64,000 nt of DNA from Cantharellus purpuraceus. Taxonomy: Eukaryota > Basidiomycota > Agaricomycetes > Cantharellales > Hydnaceae. The position numbers were made by a program, and so were the translations under genes. The notes under the pieces were generated by a model, which worked only from the letters and a program-made list of their open reading frames with translations, did not search any database and was not told where the DNA came from. Below, one piece after another: positions 39,201 through 50,596 of this stretch (its first letter is position 1; each line of letters opens with the position of its first letter). Location: assembly GCA_025174535.1 (NCBI GenBank), contig JALBUN010000035.1:24601-88600 (forward strand), given 5' to 3'.

Positions 39201-42200
39201 GGCGGTCCGAGGTGCTGTCCCATACGTCATTGAGCTGCTCAAGGACAATGACTGGTATGTCCGATCGGCTGGTGCAGAAGCATTGAGCAACCTCGCTAAG
39301 CACCGTATGTCATGGTGCTTACCATGCTCCATGAGGAGACTTATGTTTATTTCTAGCTGCATTTCATGAGGCGATCAGGGGTGCTGTTCCATACATCATT
39401 AAACTGCTCCAGGACAGCGATTCATATGTCCGATCGGCCAGTGCAAGCGCGTTGGGCAACCTGGCTGAGCACTGTATGTGATAGTGCTTGCCACACTCTT
39501 TGACGAGACTGATGTCCCTTCTAGTTACCCTTCTACCTGCGTTCTACGAGGTGATCAGTGATTCTGCTCCTCACATCATCAAACTGCTCCAGGACAGCAA
39601 ATCACATGTGCAATTGGCTGGTGCAAGTGCATCTGGCAACCTGGCCAGGCACCGCAAGTGATAGTGATTACTAGGCTCTGTCACCAACTGACGTCCATTT
39701 CTAGCCGCACTTCATGAGGCAATCAAGGGTACTGTTCCACACATCATCGAACTGCTCCAGGCCAACGACCCATACGTCCGATCAGCTGGTGCAATTGCAT
39801 TAGGCAACCTGGCTGAGCACCGTATGTGATGGTGCAACAGTCTGTGAGGAGGCTGATGTTCCTTCCAGCTGATTTCCATGAGGCGATTAGGGATGCTTCT
39901 CCGCAGATCATCGAACTGCTCCATAATAGCGATCTAGGTGTCCAAGTAGCTGGTGCAAGTGCATTTGGCAACCTGGCCAAGTACCGTATGTGACGGTGCT
40001 CACCGCACTCTTTGATCCACTAACGTCCGTTGCTAGCCGCACTTCATGATGCAATCAAGGGTGCTGTTCCCCACATCATCGAGCTGCTCAAGGACGGTTA
40101 CTGGGATGTCCGATCGGCTAGTGCAAGAGCGTTGGGAAACCTGGCTGAGTACCGTATGTGATGGTGCTCACCACGCCCATTGATGAGACTGATGTCCCTT
40201 CTAGCTGCATTCCATGAGGCGATCAAGGGTATTGTTCCACGTATCGTTGAACTGGTCCAGGACAACAATTCGAATTTCCGATCAGCTGGTGCAAGTGTAT
40301 TGGGCAGACTGGCTGAGCACTGTATGTAATGGTGCTTACCCCTCTTTTATGACCGGGCTAATGTCAGTTCCTAGCCGTGTTTCATGACGTGATCAGGGAT
40401 GCTGTTCCTCGCATCATCGAGCTACTCAGATACAGCCGTTCCGATGTTCGATTGGCTTGTAAAGATGCAATACACAATCTGACAGCCCACAGTCAGTGCT
40501 CATTGTTTTATGTAACTTTTGTATCGCTGAGATAATATCCAGTTGATATTTATTCAACACTTGAACCAGATATGGTCAATTTTCATGCCAAGGTTGCCGA
40601 TGATGACACACCTATTGCGGATGCAGCTGCCACCGTATTGGAAGCAATTTCTCGACGTGGTAGAGTTTTTCCTGTTCATTTTCATTGTCCTTACTCATAC
40701 ACTACTCAGCAAATCCAGTGATGTGGCTTGGACATGGCCTGTCTGCATTTCTCACTCAGTCCTCTTCGATACTAGGCACTTCGAAACACTCATCAGAATC
40801 ACACATGGATGCTAATGGCAAGTGTGCATTTTTTTCATATATTGACTGTCGCGCAATTGTGTGGCTAGGGAACCTATATGCCAATCCCATACTGGCGGCG
40901 TGTGTCAACGTCAACAGCAACAACTCCGAGCTTTGTTATAATGGTACACGATGCCTCGCCTTACTAGTCCGCTACAGTATGTAGTCCAATATTTGTTCTC
41001 TGACATCAGCACATATCACCTTTGCAGTCCATACAAACCTTGTCCATATTCCCCACTTTTCGAAACAGCTCATTCCTCAATTCAAGTTTGATGCATCGGA
41101 AATCAAGTCCAGTCTCACAATGGCTATAGGTGCATGGGCCAAAGACGGTTTAGTGACAATTCTTATTGTGCTCCATGGCGAGACTGAGGTTTATTTCTAG
41201 CCGCATTTCATGAGACGATCAGGGATGCTGTTCCTCACATCATTCAACTGCTCAAGGACAACGATGCAGATGTCCGATCGGCTAGTGCAAGTGGATTGAG
41301 CAACCTGGCTGAGCACAGTATGTGATGGTGCTTACCACGTCCTTTGACGACTGATGTCTCTTCTAGCTGCATTCCATGATGCGATCATGGGTGCTATTCC
41401 ATGCATCTTTGAACTGCTCCAGGACAGAGATTCAGGCGCCCGGTCAGTTGGTGCAAGTGCATTTGGCAACCTGGCTAAGCACCGTATGTGATGGTGCTCA
41501 CAACAGTCTTTGAGAGACTGATGTCTTTTCTAGCTGCACTTCATGACGCAATCAAGGGTGCTGTTCCTCACATCATCGAACTGCTCCAGGACAGCAATTT
41601 ATATGTCCAATTAGATAGTGAAAGTGCATTTGGCAACCTGGCTGAGCACCGTATGTGATAGTGCTCACCATGGTCATTGGTGAGGCTGATGTTCCTTTTA
41701 GAGACATTCCATGAGGCGATCAGGGGTGCTGTTCCACACATCATTGAACTTGTCCAGGACAACGATTTCTGTTTCCGATCAACTGGTGCAAGGGTATTGG
41801 GAAGACTGGCTGAGCACCGTATGTAATGGTGCTTGCACTGTTTTTGACCAAACTGACGTCTGTTTCTAGCCGCATTTCATGATGCAATCAAGGGTGCCAT
41901 TCCTCACATCATCGAACTGCTTAAGGACGGTTATTCAGATGTCCGTTCGGCTAGTGCAAGTGCATTGGGTAGCATGGCTGAGCACTGTATGTGGTGCTCA
42001 CCACGCTCATTGACGAGACTGATGTCTGTTCTAGCTGCATTCTATGAGGCTATCAGTGGTTCTGTTCCACAAATCATAGAACTGCTCCAGGACGGCGATT
42101 CAGATATCCGATCAACTGGTGCAAGTGTATTGGGCAGACTGGCTGAGCACCGTATGTAATGGCGCTTACCACTCGTTTTAACCAAACTTACATCCATTCC

Positions 42201-43644
42201 TAGCCACATTTAATGACGCCATCAAGAGTGCTGTTCCACACATCATTGAACTGCTCAAGGACGACGATTCAGATGTCCGATCGGCTGGTGCAAGTGCATT
42301 GGGAAACTTGGCTAAGCACTGTATGGTGATGGTGCTCACCATGCTTGTTGACGAGACTGATGTCTCTTCTAGCTGCATTCCATGGGGCGGTTCCACACAT
42401 CATTACACTGCTCCAGGACAGAAATTCAGAAGTCCGATCGGCTGGCGCAATGGCATTGGGCAATCTGGTTGAGGACTGTATGCGATGGTGCTTACCATAC
42501 GTTTTGGTCAAATTGACGTCCATTTCTAGCCGCATTTCATGATGCAATAAAGGGTACTGTTCCTCACATCATCGAGCTGCTCAAGGACCGTTACTGGCAT
42601 ATCCGATCGGCTAGTGTAAATGCATTGGGCAACCTCGCTAAGTACCGTATGTGATGGTGCTTACCATGCTCTTTAATCAAATGACGTCTATTTCTAGCTG
42701 CATTTCATGACGCGATCAGAGGTGCTGTTCCACACATCATAGGCCTGCTCAAGGCCAGCGATTCGGGTGCCCGATCAGCTGGCCCAAGTGTATTGAGTAA
42801 TCTGGCTAAGAACCGTATGCGGTAGCGCTTGCAATGCGCTTTGACGAGACTGATACCTGTTTCTAGCCGCATTCCATAATGCGATCAAGGGTGCTGTTCC
42901 ACTCATCATCGAACTGCTCAAGGACAGCGATTCGGATGTCCGATCAGCTGCTGTAGATGCATTAGGTACCCTGGCTGAGCACCGTATGTCATCTTATTTC
43001 TCATGTCCATGTCGATGTTCAGATCTTGCCACAGAATACTTCTCTGATTCTCTGCTGTCGTCCTTAACATCAGTACTGAAGAATAATTCTCCATTTTCCC
43101 AGTCTGGTGCGATGGACTTGCTTTCCAAGCTGCCTGGTGATGGTCAGCGGATGTTATTTCCAATCATAGTGCTATTGCTCATATGTTTGCCTTTAGCACT
43201 TGCCGGCCTCATCGATATATTTCCAGCCTCTGATCTTCTCAATGTTCTCAAATGCAAAGATCATACTGTCGCGGCATCCTCTGCGCACCTTTTTTGTGCA
43301 CTTGCCAGCCAGTACTACCTCAAACCCACGTTTTCTTGGGATGAATTCCCTGAAACTACGCTGAATGTTATTCTCTATACTCTCGCATGTCTTGATGATG
43401 AGGACACTGAATTGAAAGCATGCGGGACATCCATCCTGTTGGTTTTGATGGATCATGGTATGCTTGTATTCCTGCACCTCTTGGTCTGATGATTTACATG
43501 TTGCCAGGTACCTTCAGGAATATTATTTCTGAAGTCGGTGTCATCCGTGGCTTTGTTCGATTGTTCATGATAGATATCTCTCATACCCAGCGAGATCAAA
43601 TGATGTATTCCCTGCAGAAATTTGGTATTTTGGAGACCTTGTAA
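36205..43644 (+). CDS. DUF6535 membrane protein with about 30 ARM/HEAT repeats, 34 exons
   Basis: Modelled protein about 1,920 residues. Exon 1 is 36205-36435 and the 49-bp intron ends at 36484. Exon 2 (36485-37916) carries the DUF6535 domain: PIWSLYLKETEAEDKELV, then four membrane spans (GLFAGILTAFLIES; LWFTSLTFILIGALAGVL; LSLFLFFAGLVLFIL; GLVVITAAIYLLGTVL). From 37972 come tandem exons, nearly all exactly 117 bp, each with phase-1 introns of about 50 bp and each coding one 39-residue repeat (AFHEAIRGAVPHIIELLQ ... RSAGASALGNLAEH). Divergent repeats at 40543-41147 and 43023-43644 flank or split the array; the stop is TAA 43642-43644. The sum of all exons stays in frame. The N-terminus is uncertain: no ATG opens exon 1. 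Likely a membrane-anchored scaffold or recognition protein; the ligand is unknown. Confidence 0.8.
37972..42983 (+). repeat. Tandem exon-intron array of ARM repeats
   Basis: Repeat exons: 37972-38088, 38138-38254, 38306-38455 (150), 38507-38623, 38675-38794 (120), 38846-38962, 39021-39137, 39188-39304, 39357-39473, 39525-39653 (129), 39705-39821, 39869-39985, 40037-40153, 40205-40321, 40375-40491; then divergent 40543-40659, 40710-40976, 41028-41147; then 41201-41317, 41367-41483, 41534-41650, 41702-41818, 41870-41986, 42035-42151, 42204-42320, 42373-42477 (105), 42530-42646, 42698-42814, 42867-42983. Lengths without a note are 117 bp. Introns repeat too (GTATGTGATGGTGCTCACC ... TTTCTAG), so the duplicated unit is exon plus intron. 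Confidence 0.88.
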
Positions 43645-44420
43645 TACTCCCCCTGTATATATATACATGAGCTGGTAGCCTTAGTGTCAACATTGTAATT
43701 TCTTGTGAATAGCAAGGCGACCACAAAACGCGGTGAGTGCTTACACACTGGTCTCAAGTTGTTCGGACACCGCAGCGGAGTATTGAAGTGGGCTCGTGTC
43801 AAGTGGGAGTTCTTGCAGTGCAACGAGATCGGATTGCTGTGATTGGTTAGCCGATAAAGGTACATCCTGGGTTACTTGAATGCCTTTAATGGCACTTGCG
43901 TCAGGACCTGACCATCTACCGGGACTCGTGTGTCGCCTGTGAGGTAAACGACTGGGATCCCTAGTTCAGCTATATCTAATCAACAAACTCTTCTGTCAGT
44001 GTTTCGCTTGCAGGCATAGCTATTAGTAACCTTGCGCCGAAGCGTCGAAATACTGCCAGTGCAGTGCTACCAAGTCGTCCGCTGAGTGCACTTCTATTCG
44101 TCTACCCCATTAGCCGGTCATCGAACTCCAAACTAGGAATTCCAAACTAGGAATAGGGTCCATCCTCGCCTTACTCTTCAGTGATTCATCATATCATGTG
44201 AGAAACCAGAATACGTACGTGCTCCAGGGACAAAGCATCTCAATCCAGAAGGACGTCTAACTGACATGGCCTCTCGGAACACGTAACATTTTATGCGTGA
44301 CCTATATTCCCCCCACAACAAGTGTTGTCTTGCGTATTTCTGACATACCAGACCACCCGGCCACCTTCTTTACTCGCCTGGGGCCCCTCCATTCCATTCC
44401 CATACTTTTGAGATCGATAC
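43645..44420. other. Intergenic between the ARM gene and secreted-protein copy 2
   Basis: No supported gene. Contains a short A/T-rich run (TATATATATA) just after the ARM-gene stop, probably part of its 3' end. The inverted duplication shared with 14035-15435 begins near 44420. Confidence 0.4.
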
Positions 44421-44607
44421 AATCACACGTAGTGCATTACAGCGATCACCATCATATGTCAGGCTCTCTCATCACGCACGTAATCCGAGCCCTTCCTTTC
44501 TGTCACCCAGCGCTCATGAACCATATAAAAGGCCCCAATGCTCTCCAGCAGTGAGCACCCCATCCCCACCGTGTTCTGCAAGCCAACAGCGACCACTCAT
44601 TGAAACC

Positions 44608-45591
44608 ATGGCCTTTTCCAAATACATGATGACCGCTTTCGTACTGGCATCAGTCGTGTCCTGGACGAGGGCGGAATCGCATTTGGTTGTCTTTGACAAC
44701 AGGTGCGCACCATCAGCACCCAACCCCGAGACTCGAGGCTCACCTTCATTTCATTTTCACAGATGCGGGTTCGGAACGGTCAACAGCACGCTTGTCTTTT
44801 CGCTTGCGGACACTGTGGAATGACTTTGTATCATATAGCCCCTCCTCAAAGCAAACGGCCAGACGCTGTCCTTCGGTGCACCTTTCAGGTCAAACGGACC
44901 CTTGATTTCTGCTATAGCGTATGTTTCCCCAAGGAGTCTTTCGTGACATATGACGTCCTCACCCTTCCCCTTTCCCACGACGTTCAGGTTTCTCCAAACG
45001 GGTTCGTGAGCACCGCTTTCACTTGCATCCGTTAAGTGACATATCAACGTCTTGAGTTGACGGAGTCGATTCGCAGGCGGTTGTGGTGATAACGGCGAGG
45101 GCTGTACGCTCATAGAAACGACGCTGATAAACCCGGACCCGTCGAGGCCAGGAAGTGGGTCGAGCACGGATGTGTCGCTTATTCCGCCGTGAGTGCATGT
45201 CCATGTCGAGTTAATTGATGTGTCGTTCTCACCTTTTTCCAGGCATCGGTTTTCCGTAACAAGTGGATTTGGGTATGCAACTCTACCTACGTCGCCCGCA
45301 CGCAAGGATAATCGTCTAATTTTCATCGCTGGGATTTAGGTACTTCAACGGGTGCGACGGCGCCGGGGCAGACTGTGAGTGGGAGGCGCGTGTCAAAATG
45401 ACAGCGTTAACTGTGCCATTGACGCAGGCACGAACCCGAACTGCCCCACCGCATTCTTTGATCCGAATGATACCCAGGTGCAGGTGGCCTGTCAATCAGA
45501 CAACGTGAGTCGTCCTGGTTGTCCTGCAGTAAGTGATTGTCATGTGAGAGACGTTACGTAGGTCAACCTCGCAATTACCTTTTGTGACTGA
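44608..45591 (+). CDS. Small secreted glycopeptide-type protein, copy 2 (9 exons, 162 residues)
   Basis: Exons: 44608-44702, 44763-44778, 44839-44918, 44988-45001, 45077-45188, 45243-45272, 45340-45374, 45428-45504, 45562-45591; total 489 bp, in frame, stop TGA. Signal peptide as in copy 1, then NR-CGFGT, PLLKANGQTLSFGAPF, GCGDNGEGCTLIETTL, SSTDVSLIPPHRFSVTSG, YFNGCDGAGADC, NPNCPTAFFDPNDTQVQVAC, and NVNLAITFCD. Secreted, cysteine-rich. The second intron starts GTCAAC, where copy 1 has the stronger GTGAGC, so splicing here may be less efficient. TATA-like TATAAAAG at 44523-44530, about 80 bp upstream of the ATG. Confidence 0.83.
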
Positions 45592-45933
45592 GGTGGTTGG
45601 AAAGGGGCGTTTGGATACTGTCATCAGTGTACAATATAGTGTTGGAAAACCAGCGAGGTTTTTTTTTGCTTCTGAGAGGGTTGCGCATTTGCGGTCAGGA
45701 AATACGCCTCCACAAGATGACATAAACTCTTCATACTGATGCGACGACATGCACGGTTTGGAACCTTTTGTGCAAGGATTGACCAAGTCCGAATTTGGAT
45801 TGTTACATGTTGCTCTCACGTTCCATTTGCGTCTGTTTCGCTGATCGATGTGTGTCAGCACTAACGCGATGTTGCGGAGTGACGCGTAGATGCGTTTGGC
45901 CTTGTTTGGTACTGGACTGTATACGTAAACGGA

Positions 45934-45978
45934 GGGATTCGTGGGAGAGGTTTGTCACAAACCTCTCCCACGAATCCC
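45934..45978. repeat. Perfect 22-bp inverted repeat with 1-base centre
   Basis: Arms 45934-45955 and 45957-45978 are perfect reverse complements (GGGATTCGTGGG ... CCCACGAATCCC). It sits where the secreted-gene duplication ends and copia sequence begins. Confidence 0.95.
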
Positions 45979-47211
45979 AGGTATGATACTTTGGGCTATC
46001 AGCATGCAGGGCAGATTCATGACAGTGAATGCATGGAGGATCACCACAGGTGAAGCTGAAAGACCCAAAGACACTGCTGAAGCCACAGAGTGGACACTCA
46101 AGAGAGAAAAAGCTGCTAGCATTATACTCAGGTTGCTCATACACACTCAATATGTGCATATCAAAGGCATCATGGATGATTCTACAGCCATGTGGAGGTG
46201 CCTAAAGGGTGCACACCAATCTCAAATAGCTAACAGCAGATACTACACAATGCAGAGATTGCTCAACATTCACAAAGATGACACTGAGTCACTCACAGAG
46301 TACTTTGCTCACATAACCACCATGACAAGAAACCTTGCTGCATTGGCACCTAGTGTGCTCACTCTACTGGAGATCATCAATGAAATCTGCCTCCACACTG
46401 TGATAGCAGGACTTGATCAAGTGGAGTATGGAGCATTCACTTCATCTCTACTCCTGCTAGGGAGCCTAGACCACTGTGCCATGGCAACTGCATTCCAAAA
46501 TAAGGATATGAAGTGTGAAGCATCACTTATTTAATTTGCTGTGCTTGTGGCTTCTCATGCCAAGACAACCAACCCCAATCCAAATGTGGTCTGCATGGTC
46601 TGCAAGAAAAAGGAGCATCCTGCTGGTAGATGCTGGGTGGCACACCCTGAACTGCAACTGGCACACATAGAACAATGAGGAAGAAATGCCACAAGTGGAA
46701 AACCAAGGTCAATGAATAGTGCCCAGGAAGCAAAACAGGTGGATGGGACTCACAAACTTGCAACCAATGCAAGTCTTCCTACTGTGTTCTCATGCTTCTC
46801 ACCTGATGACTCCTGGAACACAAACACCAGTGCCATGAGCCATATGACCCTGAGAAGAGAATGGTTTCATAATCATGAGCATTATCACACACCAATCCAC
46901 TTAGCAAATAATGATACAGTATATTCAGTGAGGCAGGGTGACATTTTTTTTGGCCAATTATAAATGGGATACAGGTCAAAGAAATAAGACTTTCCAGAGT
47001 CTTACATGTTCCCACATTACAAAGTAATTTACTGACAGTCATTCACCTCTTCACCCATCATGTGTTCATAACAAATATTACCAAGGAACATATTTCTTTC
47101 TCATTCAATGAGGAATTACAGATGCAAGCATCAATATGAAATGGAGCAGGCTACCTAGATGGAATGACTATCCCAGATTTGGAACAAGTACTTGTCAGCA
47201 CACAACGCATT
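45979..47211 (+). pseudogene. Copia gag and protease remnant
   Basis: UBN2-type Gag (WRCLKGAHQSQIANSRYYTM; LTEYFAHITTMTRNLAAL) open to 46534, then a frameshift, a CX2CX4HX4C knuckle (VCMVCKKKEHPAGRC), a degenerate protease (WNTNTSAMSHM where relatives have DSG) and VLHVPTLQSNLLTV. A Ty1/copia family different from the ORF at 7162-8829. The protease aspartate is lost. Confidence 0.75.
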
Positions 47212-47696
47212 GACACTTGTTCAGAATGATATCATTATACAATATTCTGATGTATATCTCATATACATCAGAATTTCAATGATACATAAAGCCAGGGAGT
47301 TACAATTTAGATATCTTAAAAGATTTTGGATATCTGAAATTTTCAAAAATAGACATATATTTCATATAAACTTTACAATAAGATATTTGGTTAAGATGAA
47401 CATAACTGTTTATGTGAATATAAGAGTAATGTAATTGGTATTATATAGGATATTTAGATATACAAATACCAGGTGGGGATTAAAGATAGTTCAAATTATG
47501 TTACAAGTATTGTATAAGAAGAATCAATGATATTTGAATGTTCCCTCAACAGAGTTGCCACTAGTAAATGGGGAAAAAAGAATCATTTTTGAGAATTATG
47601 CCAAAATATCAAAATATGTTTTAATCTAGTATATTGTGTAAAATTTGAGGAAAATAAATTGTATATACATATTTAATGTATTTCTGAACAAGTGTC
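47212..47696. mobile_element. MITE copy 3 (485 bp), TSD ATT
   Basis: Ends GACACTTGTTCAGAA and its complement, flanked by ATT at 47209-47211 and 47697-47699. It splits the copia remnant. Shorter than copies 1 and 2 through internal deletions. Confidence 0.85.
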
Positions 47697-47784
47697 ATTG
47701 TTGACCAACTACTACTGCATAAGCAACTAGCACACATTGGCATGGCTCACCTGGAATGTCTCATCTTAAGGAATGCTGCTTCTT
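47697..47784 (+). pseudogene. Copia GAG-pre-integrase fragment
   Basis: Continuation of the copia remnant after the MITE: VDQLLLHKQLAHIGMAHLEC, the pre-integrase motif. Cut by the Gyp-B LTR. Confidence 0.7.
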
Positions 47785-48040
47785 TGTAAATTGGTGTCTT
47801 AGTTCACACTGTTACACAGAACTCAACCAAGTATATTGGTTGTGTGATGTGCTGTACAGTGTGGTTGTTTACTAAGGTCTGTCTACTGTATGTGGACCCA
47901 CACATGTACTTGGGTCCACTGGCTTATATAATAACTATACATATGCATACTATGGGTGCATATATCTACCAAGAAGACAGCATTCCTTAATAGAATGCTG
48001 CATACATTAATTATAATTATATACTATAGAATGAGGCACA
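47785..48040 (-). repeat. Gyp-B 3' LTR of the minus-strand copy
   Basis: Minus-strand LTR (TGTGCCTCA ... TTTACA), 256 bp, matching 52099-52376 and 55996-56264. It is next to the end of ORF X, which places ORF X between pol and the 3' LTR. Confidence 0.65.
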
Positions 48041-48720
48041 ATCTCATTCAGTACTTTTTAATCATACAGCTCCTTATGAAGCTGCTCCAATGAGTCAGTG
48101 TCCATATGATCATCTTGATTATATGGCTCTAGAGGGGGATGGCTCTCAGTTGTCCCCAACGTGGTTGTGGTATCCTCATCCACTTGAATGGATGAGGAGG
48201 ATGCAATTGCTACTGCAGCATCCCAATTGAGGTCACAATTAACTTGATCGTGACCTAAATGCTCAGCAAGAGAGTGTTTAGCAGCTTTATGAGCTGCTTG
48301 GGAGACTCCTTGAGTCCCCTGCTTTCACTTACCAACCCTGGTAGGCTGGTTAAATGCTGCTCCAGAGGTGATGCATTTAGCAAATTCCTCTAATATAGCA
48401 GCACAATTGGGGGTGATGTCTCCCGATCACCCAAACCTGTATGGGAACTGGTTTTCCCTTAAAAGATCTTGTTTAAAGTCCCAAAACTGTACAATTTCGC
48501 TTCATGGCCTTAAAATATCAGCATATATGTGCTGCTTTCTCTTGATTCAGGGCCATTCAAATATTCTCTATTTTTTCATATTTTTTTTTCAGGAATTTTC
48601 CATGCAGAAATGAGTCTACAAACTTATTGTTCTGCTGGGTGGGGTTTTGGGACCCACATGGACCCACAAACCTTTGCAGATGTCAGCAGCCCCAAAGTCA
48701 GCCAGAGTCACCTGGACAAC

Positions 48721-49034
48721 TGACTCATTTTTAATCACATGACTCATTTCAATCTCCAACTCAATCTGGTCACCACTGCCAGTAAATGCTTAATATCTTC
48801 GCAACCACTGCACCTCCTGACTCCATTTTCAGTGGAGAGTTCAATAGAAGCTGTGCCTACCCATAGCTGTGCTAATCAGCCCGGGAAACGAAGTATTGAC
48901 CGAGTTATTTGAGTAATGGTGACTCATGCAATGACTTCTGCCATGACTCATATCATGACTCCTGTGATTACTCATACTATGACTCCTGCTCTGAGTCACA
49001 CTATGACTCCATCCATGACTCATGCCATGAGTCA
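48721..49034 (+). promoter_or_regulatory. Array of seven bZIP-type TGASTCA sites in LTR-E
   Basis: TGACTCA or TGAGTCA at 48721, 48740, 48920, 48944, 48992, 49016 and 49028, with several TGACTCC near-matches between them. This is the core site of Gcn4/AP-1-type bZIP factors. The TATA box is at 49166, about 130 bp further on. The related LTR at 62258-63484 lacks the array. Confidence 0.65.
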
Positions 49035-49165
49035 GAGCAAATCCAAGCAGCTCATTGGCTAGGAAACTTCCACCCCCTTCTCACATATTCCACTAGCTTC
49101 CAGTAGTTTCCATCTATCAATAGGTAGAAGTTTCCAGTAGTATTAGTCAGCTCCTGTAAATACAA

Positions 49166-49174
49166 TATAAAAGG
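49166..49174 (+). promoter_or_regulatory. TATA box of LTR-E
   Basis: TATAAAAGG downstream of the TGASTCA array, consistent with a U3-R promoter. Confidence 0.6.
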
Positions 49175-50288
49175 AGCCCATTCTGCCTCTGAATAAATAA
49201 CCATTTCTACCCCATCATTTGCACATCAGTGTGACTAGAGTGACATACAGTGTCATCCTCTATATCTCAGTAACTGTTGATTGTTCAGTTCAAGGGTTGC
49301 TTACAGTTGTGTAACTGTATTTGATTGCACTCAAAGTAGTGATTGTCCTGCTTTGGGTGTGAGTGTAGTATCTACCTCGCATGACTACGAATCTATAGGG
49401 TGAGATTGTCTGTCGATAGTCCTGCCATTAGTGTTCTTTGTTTAAGTTACTAGTGTGTACTGCCTTTGCAGAGCATTAAGATCTTGAACTCGTGTGAAGC
49501 AGTTGCTAGACTACTTCACACATCGCTGTTACCCGCTTCAGAGTGTTACTGGTTGGACGGTCGGATTCATCCACCTACTTCCTCTAGCCTCTAAGTGCAT
49601 TCCCTCTTTTTGGAATATCTGGACCCCAAAGCGTCCGTGAACTCTAGACTCTGGAAGTCTTATTCATTCCCTACTGCTAAGAAACATATTACCTTCCTGC
49701 GTATTGTCTGCATTGACCATTACAACGGATTGTAACCAAAGTACAAACGTTAAATTGTTTCTGGAGTTGTGCTGCAGTAGGATTTGATATTCTTCTCAGC
49801 TGTTCATTCACGGAATTGTGGTGATTTAGAGTTTGCCCTAACACCATAATTTTGTGGGTTCCAAAACAAAACCAGAGTGAAAGCTCTAGTTCAGTATGTT
49901 CTTTGGGGGAGCGATTCTCCTAATTATACGCTCCAGTGATTGAAGTGCAGAAGATGTCACCAAGAGTTGGTGAGAACTTTTTGACCACTGGTCAATAATT
50001 CCCAGTGGCTGGGATTCTGGAACATAGTCCAGAGGTTCTTCTTAAACACAGAAGAACCCTTCTTGGGAGTGGCCTTTTGCAGCCACATCCATATGTCCAC
50101 ATTGGACAAGTTCATGGTGCCATCCAACTCCTGTTGGATGGCCAGGGGGACCCCATTAGGGTTTACTTGCCACCTCTGTATGAGGGTAAGTGTGTCTACC
50201 GGTGTAGTTGATAGAGTGATGATAAGACTCACATTATCAGCATGAGCCAGCAGAGTCATTCTCTTGATGACTCTGCGCATTGGTACAG

Positions 50289-50596
50289 TGTCAGGGTTCA
50301 TATGACTCAGTTTCTATTTTGAGTACCTTTCTTATCACCCCTATCAGCACAGCCTGTTAGGGTGCGCTCTCCTATCTCTCCCCTATTGTTCCCCTATCTT
50401 GGTTCCCCTATTGTTCCCCTATCTTGGTTCCCCTATTCCTTGCATCGTCTAGTATAAAGACCTTGCCTGGTGCAGCATGGTTTCCTCAGCTTGATCTCTG
50501 AGGATATCTGCTGTACCAGCTGGCATTATCTCTTATCGGCTCTCACTTATTGAGTATCTTGTTGTTGTGGCCTCATCATTCAGCATAGCCCTCACA
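50289..50596 (+). repeat. Solo Gyp-A-type LTR, short form (308 bp), TSD TACAG
   Basis: TGTCAGGGTTC ... CCCTCACA, flanked by TACAG at 50284-50288 and 50597-50601. It belongs to the subfamily of the 931-1264 LTR but lacks the 59-bp GT...AG segment. It interrupts ORF X. Confidence 0.93.

Larger units (their letters stand above)
48438..49868 (+). repeat. Solo LTR-E, 1,431 bp, TSD AAACC
   Basis: TGTATGGGAACTGG ... GTTCCAAAACA, flanked by AAACC at 48433-48437 and 49869-49873; the uninterrupted site is seen at 61857-61870. Contains seven TGASTCA sites and a TATAAAAGG box. A truncated inverted relative is at 62258-63484. Confidence 0.88.

Noticed and set aside
37972..42983. CRISPR-like regular repeats
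   Set aside because: The regular spacing is exon-intron units of about 168 bp that code ARM repeats in frame; there are no short palindromic repeats with unique spacers.
46140..47210. Gyp-B-style hairpin saturation in the copia remnant
   Set aside because: A few stems are present (for example 46755-46775), but the density is clearly lower than in Gyp-B, so I do not extend the claim to this element.
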